NCBI GenBank assembly: GCA_030832135.1
Contig: JAURJS010000047.1
Location: 1-12,401 of the forward strand
Length of the DNA: 12,401 bases
Direction of reading: 5' to 3'
From: Candidatus Planktophila sp.
GTDB taxonomy: Bacteria; Actinomycetota; Actinomycetes; Nanopelagicales; Nanopelagicaceae
Made by a program: the position numbers and the translations under genes. This document shows, in pieces, positions 1-8,192 of the stretch. A model generated the notes under the pieces. That model had not been told where the DNA came from. It saw only the letters and a list, made by a program, of their open reading frames with translations, and made no database searches. Positions within the stretch are counted from its first letter, which is position 1; each line of letters opens with the position of its first letter.

Positions 1-551
1 ACTTCGGCCAAGATATCTTCAGGCTCACGGTCCTTCTCGGCTCCACGTAGCGCTGGCACAATGCAGAAGGTGCAGGTGTTATTACAACCTACAGAGATTG
101 AAACCCATGAAGTAAATGCGGAGAAGCGTCGGGCTGGAAGTGTTGATGGGAAGTGCTCTAGCGCCTCCAGAATTTCAATCTGAGATTCCTCTTCAATCCG
201 AGCGCGCTCAAGCAGAACAGGAAGTGATCCCACATTATGTGTGCCAAAGACGACATCAACATAAGGCGCCTTCTTCAAAATTGTTGCTTGATCTTTCTGA
301 GCTAAACACCCTCCGACTGCAATCTGGAGCGAAGGATTAGCCTTCTTTATCGGCGCTAAGAAGCTGAGATTTCCATAGAGTTTGTTATCTGCATTCTCAC
401 GGACGGCGCAGGTATTAAAGACGACGATATCTGCCTGCTCCCCCTTTGTGACAGGAATATGGCCGGCAGCATCGAGTAAACCTGCAATGCGCTCTGAATC
501 ATGGACATTCATCTGACATCCATATGTCTCAACAAGATATGTGCGCGCCAT
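1..551 (-). CDS. miaB: MiaB, tRNA-2-methylthio-N6-dimethylallyladenosine synthase (3' end outside window)
   Basis: Radical-SAM methylthiotransferase that converts i6A37 to ms2i6A37 in tRNAs reading UNN codons. The frame opens with ATG at 551 and stays open for 183 codons to the left edge, so only the N-terminal part is present. Visible are the methylthiotransferase (UPF0004) domain starting [15 protein letters not shown], with cluster cysteines C12, C48 ([10 protein letters not shown]) and C82 (GGCLAQ), and the radical-SAM motif CNNTCTFC with C156, C160 and C163. The downstream stretch [16 protein letters not shown] is typical of MiaB. The start lies 4 bp after the trmD stop, so it is co-transcribed. 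Only a weak purine-rich stretch (AGAAGAA) precedes the start, which suggests translational coupling. The related RimO and MtaB are less likely because of the [10 protein letters not shown] context. The catalytic TIM-barrel remainder and TRAM domain would lie beyond base 1. Confidence 0.95.
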   Translation of the reverse strand, partial: MARTYLVETYGCQMNVHDSERIAGLLDAAGHIPVTKGEQADIVVFNTCAVRENADNKLYGNLSFLAPIKKANPSLQIAVGGCLAQKDQATILKKAPYVDVVFGTHNVGSLPVLLERARIEEESQIEILEALEHFPSTLPARRFSAFTSWVSISVGCNNTCTFCIVPALRGAEKDREPEDILAE

Positions 552-555
552 TGAG

Positions 556-1239
556 TTATCGATTCTTCTGGGCGCGAAGTTGTGCCTGCTCGCTACGCCA
601 CTTAGCGATTGCAGCATGGTTTCCGCTGAGTAATATTTCTGGAACATCAATTCCACGCCACTGGGCAGGCTTTGTGAAGTTGGGGTACTCCAAATAGCCT
701 TCAGAGTTATGTGATTCCTCAGCAAGTGAATCTGGATTACCTAGAACGCCCGGTATCAATCGAGTAATTGCCTCAATCATCACCATAGAGGCGACTTCTC
801 CCCCACCTAGTACATAATCACCAATTGAATATTCATGGACGCGAATATTGCGATTTTGAAATTCAGGCTGTGAGTAATACTGGCGAATGCGATCATCGAT
901 TCCTTCGTAGCGACCACATGCAAAGATAAGATGTGAGTGTGATGAAAGCTCTTGTGCAACTGGTTGAGTAAATTGCTTGCCCGCTGGGGTCAAGATTATG
1001 AGATCGGTTTCTTCGACCATCAATGGATCTAAAGCCTTAGCCCAGACCTCTGGCGACATCACCATTCCGGCGCCGCCTCCATAAGGTGTGTCATCTACTG
1101 AACCATGAACACCAACGGCATTGTCACGCAGGTTATGCACCTGAATCTCTACTAACCCTGCGCTCTGTGCTTTACCCAATAGCGAAAGGTTGAGCGGTGA
1201 AAGATATTCAGGAAATATCGAGATGACATCAATCTTCAT
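556..1239 (-). CDS. trmD: TrmD, tRNA (guanine-N1-)-methyltransferase
   Basis: SPOUT-family enzyme that uses S-adenosylmethionine to form m1G37 in tRNAs with G36G37 (Leu, Pro, Arg), preventing +1 frameshifts. It has 227 residues, slightly shorter than E. coli TrmD. Family motifs are in order: [13 protein letters not shown] at the N-terminus, [11 protein letters not shown] (49-59), [12 protein letters not shown] (107-118), and the trefoil-knot cofactor loop [11 protein letters not shown] (138-148). The C-terminal domain carries [12 protein letters not shown] (185-196) and [17 protein letters not shown] (199-215). The residue that I align with the catalytic Asp169 of E. coli appears to be Glu175 (EESH), though a one-residue indel lies nearby. 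The ATG shares its A with the last base of the rimM stop (TGATG), indicating coupled translation. The stop is TAA, followed 4 bp later by miaB. Confidence 0.97.
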   Translation of the reverse strand: MKIDVISIFPEYLSPLNLSLLGKAQSAGLVEIQVHNLRDNAVGVHGSVDDTPYGGGAGMVMSPEVWAKALDPLMVEETDLIILTPAGKQFTQPVAQELSSHSHLIFACGRYEGIDDRIRQYYSQPEFQNRNIRVHEYSIGDYVLGGGEVASMVMIEAITRLIPGVLGNPDSLAEESHNSEGYLEYPNFTKPAQWRGIDVPEILLSGNHAAIAKWRSEQAQLRAQKNR

Positions 1240-1739
1240 CAGATGGAACCTGAAATCTCTGGTGGAATTACTGTCATCCGCTTATTGCGAACATCGACTT
1301 CAGGGACCAGCTGCATTACAAATGGAATCATCACTTCGCCTTGTGAAGTCTTGATTACCAATACATCTTGACCTGGAAGATTGAGAACTTCAGTTACGGG
1401 ACCAAACTCACTGCCATCTTCAAGGTATGCGATGCAACCGATGAGCTGAAGGACGTGATAATCATCTTCATCGTAGCCAGGAGCATCAATATCGACTTCG
1501 GCATAAAGGAGCTCATTACGGAGCTCTTCAACCTGATTACGGTTACCAATGCCCTCAAAACCGAGGAGGAGGATGCCGTTGTGGACACGTGCAGAAGCCA
1601 CGGTGAGAACACCGTGGCTATCTGTCTCTAAACGTGCACCGAGTGCGAAGCGATCTTCGGCTTCATCAGTTCGCACTTCAATGGTTGCCTCACCGAGAAT
1701 TCCGTGGGCTTTACCGATACGTCCTACATTAAGGCGCAT
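1239..1739 (-). CDS. rimM: RimM, 16S rRNA processing / 30S maturation factor
   Basis: Assembly factor that binds the 30S head through uS19 and helps the 3' domain of 16S rRNA mature. It has 166 residues, normal for the family. The N-terminal RimM domain (about 3-85) starts RLNVGRIGKAHGILGEA. An acidic linker (PGYDEDDY) leads to the PRC-barrel domain (about 93-160), with FGPVTEVLNLPGQDVLVI and the GEVMIPFV...LVPEVDVRNKRM core. A strong Shine-Dalgarno, AAAGGAG (1748-1754), sits 8 bases before the ATG and fixes the start. This is the best ribosome binding site in the translation operon. The stop TGA overlaps the trmD start. The 33-bp gap from khpA contains the palindrome TTAATTAA but no terminator. 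Confidence 0.96.
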   Translation of the reverse strand: MRLNVGRIGKAHGILGEATIEVRTDEAEDRFALGARLETDSHGVLTVASARVHNGILLLGFEGIGNRNQVEELRNELLYAEVDIDAPGYDEDDYHVLQLIGCIAYLEDGSEFGPVTEVLNLPGQDVLVIKTSQGEVMIPFVMQLVPEVDVRNKRMTVIPPEISGSI

Positions 1740-1772
1740 GACGTAATCTCCTTTAATTAAAACTGGAGAGGT

Positions 1773-2012
1773 TTAGCGAAGTTCGTCAGTATCGATGAGA
1801 TCAACGCGAACTGAACGTCCAGCGAGCGCGCTTACGACTGTGCGAAGCGCCTTTGCTGTGCGACCGTTACGACCGATGACCTTGCCGATATCTTCAGGAT
1901 TGACACGGACTTCGAGAGTTGCCCCACGACGACCGTTCTTCTCCTTGACGTTCACATCATCAGGGTTATCTACGATTCCCTTAACGAGGTGCTCGAGAGC
2001 TTCGTCAATCAT
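1773..2012 (-). CDS. khpA: KhpA, KH-domain RNA-binding protein
   Basis: Small single-KH-domain RNA-binding protein of 79 residues, the usual size for KhpA (older names YlqC/UPF0109). In Gram-positive bacteria it forms a heterodimer with KhpB/Jag and affects RNA and envelope processes. The GXXG loop that contacts RNA is GRNG (47-50), within EDIGKVIGRNGRTAKALR. The N-terminus IDEALEHLVKGIVDNPDDV is typical of the family. It starts 2 bases after the rpsP stop (TAA TT ATG) with no clear Shine-Dalgarno, so it probably depends on ribosomes finishing rpsP. The position between rpsP and rimM is the classical one. Which RNAs it binds cannot be read from sequence. Confidence 0.94.
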   Translation of the reverse strand: MIDEALEHLVKGIVDNPDDVNVKEKNGRRGATLEVRVNPEDIGKVIGRNGRTAKALRTVVSALAGRSVRVDLIDTDELR

Positions 2013-2014
2013 AA

Positions 2015-2563
2015 TTACTCTGCTGGAGTTTCTTCAGCTGCAGGTGCTTCAACAACAGCCTCTTCAGCTACTGCCTCTGCTACAACTTCTTCAACCGCTG
2101 CTGGAGTCTCTTCTGCGACAGCCTCTACGACTGGAGCTTCCTCAACAGCTGGAGCTGACTTAGCTGCAAGCTTCTCCTGTGCCTTCTTCTTGAGAGTTGT
2201 TGCACCCTCTGCAGGCTCTGATGCTGCAGCCTTTACAGCTGCCTCGTATGCAACGACCTTCTTTGGCTTCTCTGGAGCAAACTTAAGTGTGCCTTCCGTT
2301 CCTGGAAGACCCTTGAACTTCTGCCAATCGCCAGTTACCTTCAATAGCGCTGCAACGGCCTCAGTTGGCTGTGCGCCTACGCCGAGCCAGTAGAGAGCGC
2401 GCTCAGAGTTAACCTGAATGATTGATGGCTCTTGTCCTGGTACGTAGCGACCGATCTCTTCAATTGAGAGACCGTTACGCGCCTTACGTGAATCTGTGAC
2501 GACGATGCGGTAATAAGGTGTGCGGATCTTTCCAAAACGCATTAAACGAATCTTTGTAGCCAA
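2015..2563 (-). CDS. rpsP: 30S ribosomal protein bS16 with long acidic C-terminal tail
   Basis: Structural protein of the 30S body that binds 16S rRNA early in assembly. Residues 1-85 are a standard bS16 ([22 protein letters not shown], then [18 protein letters not shown] and [13 protein letters not shown]). The family is usually about 80-90 residues, while this protein has 182. After about residue 95 comes a lysine-rich stretch ([18 protein letters not shown], then [12 protein letters not shown]), followed by an Ala/Glu/Val/Pro tail (about 138-182) built from repeats such as VVEA, VAEE and EETPA. Tailed bS16 is known in actinobacteria; this one looks long. The start is TTG, chosen because no ATG or GTG lies in frame nearby and an AGGAG lies 10 bases upstream. 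It is the first gene of the operon with khpA, rimM, trmD and miaB. Confidence 0.96.
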   Translation of the reverse strand: MATKIRLMRFGKIRTPYYRIVVTDSRKARNGLSIEEIGRYVPGQEPSIIQVNSERALYWLGVGAQPTEAVAALLKVTGDWQKFKGLPGTEGTLKFAPEKPKKVVAYEAAVKAAASEPAEGATTLKKKAQEKLAAKSAPAVEEAPVVEAVAEETPAAVEEVVAEAVAEEAVVEAPAAEETPAE

Positions 2564-2573
2564 AGTGGTAGTG

Positions 2574-2578
2574 CTCCT
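2574..2578 (-). promoter_or_regulatory. Shine-Dalgarno AGGAG for rpsP (TTG start)
   Basis: AGGAG lies 10 bases before the TTG at 2563-2561. Together with the conserved bS16 N-terminus (ATKIRL directly after the initiator), it supports the unusual TTG as the real start. Confidence 0.7.
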
Positions 2579-2702
2579 AAAAAAGTGTGTCAGCGTGAAG
2601 ATCGATACAGCGGGGTGCGTAACGGACTTCTTCCGACGAACGGATTTGGATGTTGTAGGGGTAGAGGGCCCTTCAACAGGTGCCCCATTCTGCCAGCCGC
2701 AC

Positions 2703-2722
2703 GCTCAATACGGAAATTGAGC
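2703..2722 (-). terminator. Hairpin downstream of ffh (7-bp stem), possible weak terminator
   Basis: Perfect inverted repeat GCTCAAT / ATTGAGC with a 6-base loop, about 35 bases after the ffh stop. No T-run follows on the minus strand, so it is not a canonical intrinsic terminator. It could be an RNA-processing stem or part of the rpsP leader. Confidence 0.3.
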
Positions 2723-2735
2723 ACCGATAAGGCCC

Positions 2736-2752
2736 AGCTCAGGCGATGAGCT
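2736..2752 (-). terminator. Hairpin just after ffh stop (6-bp stem), possible weak terminator
   Basis: Inverted repeat AGCTCA / TGAGCT with a 5-base loop starts right after the ffh stop codon. A second pairing, ATAA with TTAT, can close it across a 6-base GGGCC-containing bulge. There is no uridine tract beyond TTAT. It stands in tandem with the hairpin at 2703-2722. Confidence 0.3.
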
Positions 2753-2754
2753 TA

Positions 2755-4206
2755 TTAAGCCTCTTCTGCAGCCCGTTTCGCTGGATTTCCTGAGCGTGAC
2801 TTCTTCTTAGGCTGCTGAGCAATCTTCGGCGCCCCGCCCATTGCCGGCATAGGCATCCCAGGTGGCAGGGCCATTCCAGGCGGAAGAGCCGGACCCTTAC
2901 CCCCACGCAGTGATTTCATCATCTTCTGAGCAGCGGTGAACTTCTCCACCAACTTATTGACATCAGAGACCTGGCGACCAGAACCTGCAGCGATACGAGC
3001 TCTGCGAGAGCCATTGAGCAATTTAAGATCGCGCCGCTCGGCCGGGGTCATCGATTGAACAATTGCTTTAGTGCGAGTGAGTTCGGATTCGTCGAAGTTA
3101 TCGATCTGCTTCTTCATCGCTCCAGCGCCAGGCAGCATCCCGAGGAGCTTGCCCATATTTCCCATCTTCGACATCGCTTCGATCTGCTCGAGAAAATCTT
3201 CTAAGGTGAAATCTTCGCCGCTATTGAACTTATCTTCTAACTTCTTCGTCGACTCTGGATCGAAAGCCTTCTTTGCCTGTTCGGCAAGTGTTGCCACATC
3301 GCCCATACCGAGAATGCGAGATGCCATGCGCTCTGGATAGAAGATATCGAAATCTGCGATCTTCTCACCATTGGAGATAAACATAATGGGGCGACCGGTG
3401 AGGGATGCAATTGACAGGGCTGCGCCACCACGAGCATCACCATCGAGTTTGGTGAGAACCACGCCATCAAAGCCAACGCCATCGCGGAAAGCCTCTGCGG
3501 TGCGGACGGCATCTTGGCCAATCATCGCATCAACAACAAAGAGGATTTCATTTGGATTGATTGCATCGCGTATTGCAGATGCCTCAGCCATCAAATCTTC
3601 ATCAACACCGAGTCGTCCAGCGGTATCGACAATAACCATGTTGTGAAGTTTCGACTTTGCATATGCGACACCATCACGTGCAACCTGCACCGGATTGCCA
3701 ACGCCATTTCCTGGCTCTGGCGCAAAGACCGGAACACCTACCGATTCACCGACAACTTGCAATTGGGTAACAGCATTAGGGCGCTGCAAATCAGATGCCA
3801 CAAGAACCGGCGTATCGCCTTGATCTTTATAAAACTTAGCAAGCTTTGCCGCAAGCGTTGTCTTACCAGCGCCTTGAAGACCGGCGAGCATAATGACAGT
3901 CGGTGGATTCTTGGCATAACGAACTCGACGAGCCCCTCCACCGAGAATCTCTGTCAGTTCGCGATTGACTAAATCAAAGATTGATTGCGCTTGATTGACT
4001 CCGGATTGGAGAGTTGGAAGAAGTTCTAATGAACCAGTTCTCACCCTCTCGATAAATTGCTCAACAACAGGGAGTGCGACATCGGCCTCAAGGAGGGCCT
4101 GGCGAATCTCGGTAACTGTATTTTCGATATCGCTCGCCGATAATTTTCCGCGATTGCGCAGTGAGCCGAAGGCATTAGATATCTTGGAGGAGAGCGCATC
4201 AAACAT
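2755..4206 (-). CDS. ffh: Ffh, signal recognition particle GTPase (SRP54)
   Basis: Protein core of the signal recognition particle. It binds 4.5S RNA and hydrophobic signal sequences on nascent chains, then docks with FtsY at the membrane. It has 483 residues, within the normal range. The N domain (1-90) is followed by the G domain with P-loop GLQGAGKTT (109-117), the DLQRP insertion-box region (139-143), DTAGR (194-198) and TKLDG (252-256). The methionine-rich M domain (about 320-435) contains the SRP-RNA binding motif NGSRRARIAAGSG (398-410). The tail is Pro/Met/Gly-rich (PPGMALPPGMPMPAMGG) and ends in basic residues (QPKKKSRSG). The ATG lies 32 bp after the glnD stop. The gap shows only AGG at a Shine-Dalgarno-like position and a TACTAT 9 bases upstream of the ATG that could be a -10 element. 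The partner ftsY lies four genes upstream. Confidence 0.97.
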   Translation of the reverse strand: MFDALSSKISNAFGSLRNRGKLSASDIENTVTEIRQALLEADVALPVVEQFIERVRTGSLELLPTLQSGVNQAQSIFDLVNRELTEILGGGARRVRYAKNPPTVIMLAGLQGAGKTTLAAKLAKFYKDQGDTPVLVASDLQRPNAVTQLQVVGESVGVPVFAPEPGNGVGNPVQVARDGVAYAKSKLHNMVIVDTAGRLGVDEDLMAEASAIRDAINPNEILFVVDAMIGQDAVRTAEAFRDGVGFDGVVLTKLDGDARGGAALSIASLTGRPIMFISNGEKIADFDIFYPERMASRILGMGDVATLAEQAKKAFDPESTKKLEDKFNSGEDFTLEDFLEQIEAMSKMGNMGKLLGMLPGAGAMKKQIDNFDESELTRTKAIVQSMTPAERRDLKLLNGSRRARIAAGSGRQVSDVNKLVEKFTAAQKMMKSLRGGKGPALPPGMALPPGMPMPAMGGAPKIAQQPKKKSRSGNPAKRAAEEA

Positions 4207-4220
4207 AGTGGGCCTATAGT

Positions 4221-4258
4221 ACTTGAGAGAGCCTTGGACTACTTGAGTGAGCCTTGGA
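4221..4258 (-). repeat. 20-bp tandem duplication across the glnD stop codon
   Basis: Two copies of an 18-base unit (4221-4238 and 4241-4258) lie 20 bp apart and differ at one position (plus strand ACTTGAGAGAGCCTTGGA versus ACTTGAGTGAGCCTTGGA). The copy at 4241-4258 encodes the last residues of GlnD (GSLK). The stop TAG sits at the junction, and the other copy forms most of the glnD-ffh spacer. Confidence 0.85.
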
Positions 4259-6500
4259 TGCGCGATGCAACCTCATTTGCGCGCTCCTGAGTCAGCGCTC
4301 CCCCACCGATCTCTGTCACATATAAGGTGTCGATTGCTTCTGCTCCCAACGTGGTGACGATTGCAGAGCGAATATCGATATTACATTTTCTCACCGTGTC
4401 ACCTATTGAAAAGAGGAGCGCCGGCCTGTCATGGCTTCTCACCTCAATAATGGTGGCATCGGTTGCGGCATCCAAGAATGTCTCCACCACTGGTGCTGGA
4501 ACAGGGATGGTTGGCATCAGAGAATAGGTTTCGATCCGCTCCTGGATTCGCTGCGCCAGCTTTCCTTCCGATTCAAATCCCTTAGTGAGCTCGCGTGAGA
4601 GCGCCTCGCTCGTTAAATCTGGGGCATTGGGATCTGGAACCACAATCCACTCCATCACGGCAACGTTATTAACCGTCTTGGTGCGCGCTGAACGAACATC
4701 AAGTCTGAGAATATTAAGAACACCTGAGACGATGGAGAGCAATCCAGTCTTATCTGGTGCAATGACTTCAATAGCATAAACACTTCCACGGTCTTCAATC
4801 ACAACGCTCAAGGATCCAATATCTGCGCGTGCTATCTGTTCTGCAGTGAGCTCGGGCTGTTGGGTAATTGTGTTATCCGTGATCGCCATACGAACTCGCC
4901 GAACGAGATCAGAGACCAGGGATGCCTTCCAATCGCTCCATGCTGCGCGACCAGTTGCGATGCCATCAGCAATGCTGAGTGCGTGCAGAAGTTCAAGTGT
5001 TCCCACATCTGTAATATTTTCTGCGACGCTTGAAATTGTTGCCGGATCATCGAGATCTCTGCGGGTAGCTGTTGCTGATAGTAAGAGGTGATATCTGATT
5101 AATCTCTGAATAGTCGCAATGTCGCTCTCATTAAAGCCGATGCGAGCAGCTAACGGTTGAATCAAAATCTCACCGCGTAAGGAGTGATCATCTTCAGTGC
5201 CCTTGCCGATATCGTGAAAGAGGGCGGTGAAGAGAAGTAGATCTGGGCGGTGCACCTCGCGGGTAAGGGCTGCCGCAGAGACAGCTGTCTCGACCATATG
5301 GCGGTCAACGGTGTGGCGGTGAAGGACATTGCGTTGTGGAAGTGAACGCACCCCCCTCCACTCAGGTATCCAATGAAAGATGATCTCTTCTTGATCTAAC
5401 GCCTCAAAGATCTCAACCATCGCAGGTCCTGCTCCGATAAGTGCAATTAAATACTCACGTGCCTCACGTGGCCAAGGTTGAGGTAGCGCACCGCGACCAA
5501 CATCTAACGCATCGGCATAGACACGCAGCGAATCAAAGGAGAGGCGCATGCCGAGTTGAGCAGCAGTTGCCGCAGCTCGTAATCCAATGACTGGATCGCT
5601 CTCGAGATCGAAGGTGGAATCAATAACCACTTCACGATTGGAGACAGAGATACCCGGTGAAATCACATCTGAGCGAATCTTTTTCAAGAATCGTCCAAGA
5701 CCATCTTTGCCCTTTCGGTGGTACTGATGCCACGCCATCTGCATTAGATAATCGACTGCGCGAGCAGCTTGTGCGATATCGCTCATCAGAACATCAGCAT
5801 CGATATATCCAAGATGTGCAGCGACTTTATCTTGCTCGGTAAAGAGCAGACGATCCTTATCGCGCCCGCTAACGATATGTAATGCTTCTCGAGCCGTGGA
5901 GAGAACTGACTCTGCCTGGCTAATGCGCTCCATCGGAAGTGTGAGTGCACCTGATACATGCATCGCACGGAGTGCGGTGATATCGCGAAGGCCACCGCGC
6001 GACTCTTTCAAATCTGGTTCTAAGAGATAGGCGAGTTCTCCGTTGCGCTCATAGCGCTCCTCTAAAGTCTTCTCCAGCTCCGGAAGATATCGATCATTCT
6101 CTTCCCGCCAAATAGAGAGCGCCATGCTTTGGATATCTGCGACGAGATCTGCGCTTCCACAGATAAGGCGGATATCAAGAAGTCCCATTGCAACCTTGAG
6201 ATCTTCACTAAGTGCCTCACGAACTTCAGTGCGAGTTCGAACCGAGTGATCGACCTTAATCTTCTGATCCCAGAGCGGATAGAGAATTGAATTTACTATC
6301 TCTGAAAGGCGCGACTGAGAATAAGAACCGTTATGGAGAATAACTATGTCGAGATCAGAGCCGGGTGCAAGTTCGCCTCGGCCAAAGCTTCCAACGGCTG
6401 CCACAGCAATCTTCTGCGCATCTGCACCGCTTGAGATGAAGAGCTGAGAGATAAGGAGGTCGCGTTCATTTGAACGCAACCTCCTCTCTCGTGTTCCCAT
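4239..6500 (-). CDS. glnD: GlnD, bifunctional PII nucleotidyltransferase / nucleotidyl-removing sensor
   Basis: Glutamine sensor that adds a nucleotide to PII when nitrogen is scarce and removes it when glutamine is high. In studied actinobacteria the group added is AMP, so adenylylation is likelier than uridylylation here. Domains: nucleotidyltransferase with GSFGRGELAPGSDLDI (37-52), carrying D49 and D51; the GlnD signature DLKESRGGLRDI (163-174); an HD hydrolase domain with H401 and H429-D430 (LFHDIGKG); and two C-terminal ACT domains (about 574-650 and 683-750). At 753 residues it is shorter than E. coli GlnD (about 890), chiefly before the catalytic motif. The ATG at 6500 has no Shine-Dalgarno, but TAGAAT stands 7 bases upstream, so it may be read from a leaderless transcript. 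A strong hairpin spans codons 6-16. The gene is 52 bp after glnB. Confidence 0.95.
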   Translation of the reverse strand: MGTRERRLRSNERDLLISQLFISSGADAQKIAVAAVGSFGRGELAPGSDLDIVILHNGSYSQSRLSEIVNSILYPLWDQKIKVDHSVRTRTEVREALSEDLKVAMGLLDIRLICGSADLVADIQSMALSIWREENDRYLPELEKTLEERYERNGELAYLLEPDLKESRGGLRDITALRAMHVSGALTLPMERISQAESVLSTAREALHIVSGRDKDRLLFTEQDKVAAHLGYIDADVLMSDIAQAARAVDYLMQMAWHQYHRKGKDGLGRFLKKIRSDVISPGISVSNREVVIDSTFDLESDPVIGLRAAATAAQLGMRLSFDSLRVYADALDVGRGALPQPWPREAREYLIALIGAGPAMVEIFEALDQEEIIFHWIPEWRGVRSLPQRNVLHRHTVDRHMVETAVSAAALTREVHRPDLLLFTALFHDIGKGTEDDHSLRGEILIQPLAARIGFNESDIATIQRLIRYHLLLSATATRRDLDDPATISSVAENITDVGTLELLHALSIADGIATGRAAWSDWKASLVSDLVRRVRMAITDNTITQQPELTAEQIARADIGSLSVVIEDRGSVYAIEVIAPDKTGLLSIVSGVLNILRLDVRSARTKTVNNVAVMEWIVVPDPNAPDLTSEALSRELTKGFESEGKLAQRIQERIETYSLMPTIPVPAPVVETFLDAATDATIIEVRSHDRPALLFSIGDTVRKCNIDIRSAIVTTLGAEAIDTLYVTEIGGGALTQERANEVASRIQGSLK
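6454..6485 (-). promoter_or_regulatory. Long inverted repeat / mRNA hairpin in first codons of glnD
   Basis: Arms AGGAGGT-C-GCGTTCA (6454-6468) and TGAACGC-A-ACCTCCT (6471-6485) pair around a 2-base centre. The only unpaired DNA position is C6461/A6478. In the mRNA that position becomes a U-G wobble, so the RNA helix is continuous over 15 pairs. The 5' arm in mRNA contains GAGAGGAGG, a near-ideal Shine-Dalgarno core. It covers nucleotides 16-47 of the glnD frame. The repeat is seen directly; any regulatory role is inference. Confidence 0.6.
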
Positions 6501-6507
6501 GGTTCAG

Positions 6508-6513
6508 ATTCTA
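6508..6513 (-). promoter_or_regulatory. Candidate -10 element TAGAAT for leaderless glnD mRNA
   Basis: TAGAAT fits the TANNNT pattern of actinobacterial -10 boxes and ends 7 bases before the glnD ATG, the spacing expected if transcription starts at the A of ATG. No Shine-Dalgarno is present in the 52-bp gap. A -35 match at 17-18 bp is poor; TTGCAC lies 22 bp upstream. Confidence 0.4.
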
Positions 6514-6552
6514 TTGTGAGAAATTACTAAACCTGGTGCAAACTAGCCGAAA

Positions 6553-8192
<1,640 letters not shown>

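Larger units (their letters stand above)
2564..2754 (-). promoter_or_regulatory. ffh-rpsP spacer: presumed rpsP operon promoter and leader
   Basis: This 191-bp spacer is the longest non-coding stretch in the window and precedes a five-gene translation operon, so a promoter is expected here. No pair of -35/-10 hexamers with convincing match and spacing could be picked out. A TTGAAG (about 2670-2675) overlaps the 8-bp palindrome AGGGCCCT (2665-2672). The ffh-proximal end carries two small hairpins, listed separately. No open frame with a plausible start and ribosome site was seen. Confidence 0.4.

Noticed and set aside
1989..2393. Ser/Thr/Ala-repeat open frame on the plus strand resembling a low-complexity surface protein
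   Set aside because: It is the reverse of the repetitive acidic tail of bS16. The repeats are explained by that tail.
2727..2755. ATAAG/CTTAT repeat as an rho-independent terminator of ffh
   Set aside because: The stem is interrupted by a 6-base bulge and lacks a T-run, so it is listed only as a weak hairpin.
3514..3972. 152-residue open frame on the plus strand
   Set aside because: Antisense to the conserved GTPase domain of ffh, with no ribosome site or recognisable motif.
6344..6469. 41-codon frame starting at the AUG in the glnD hairpin, preceded by AGGAGG
   Set aside because: Not listed as a gene: it lies inside the glnD nucleotidyltransferase region in another frame and encodes no recognisable protein. 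It is kept only as part of the hairpin observation.
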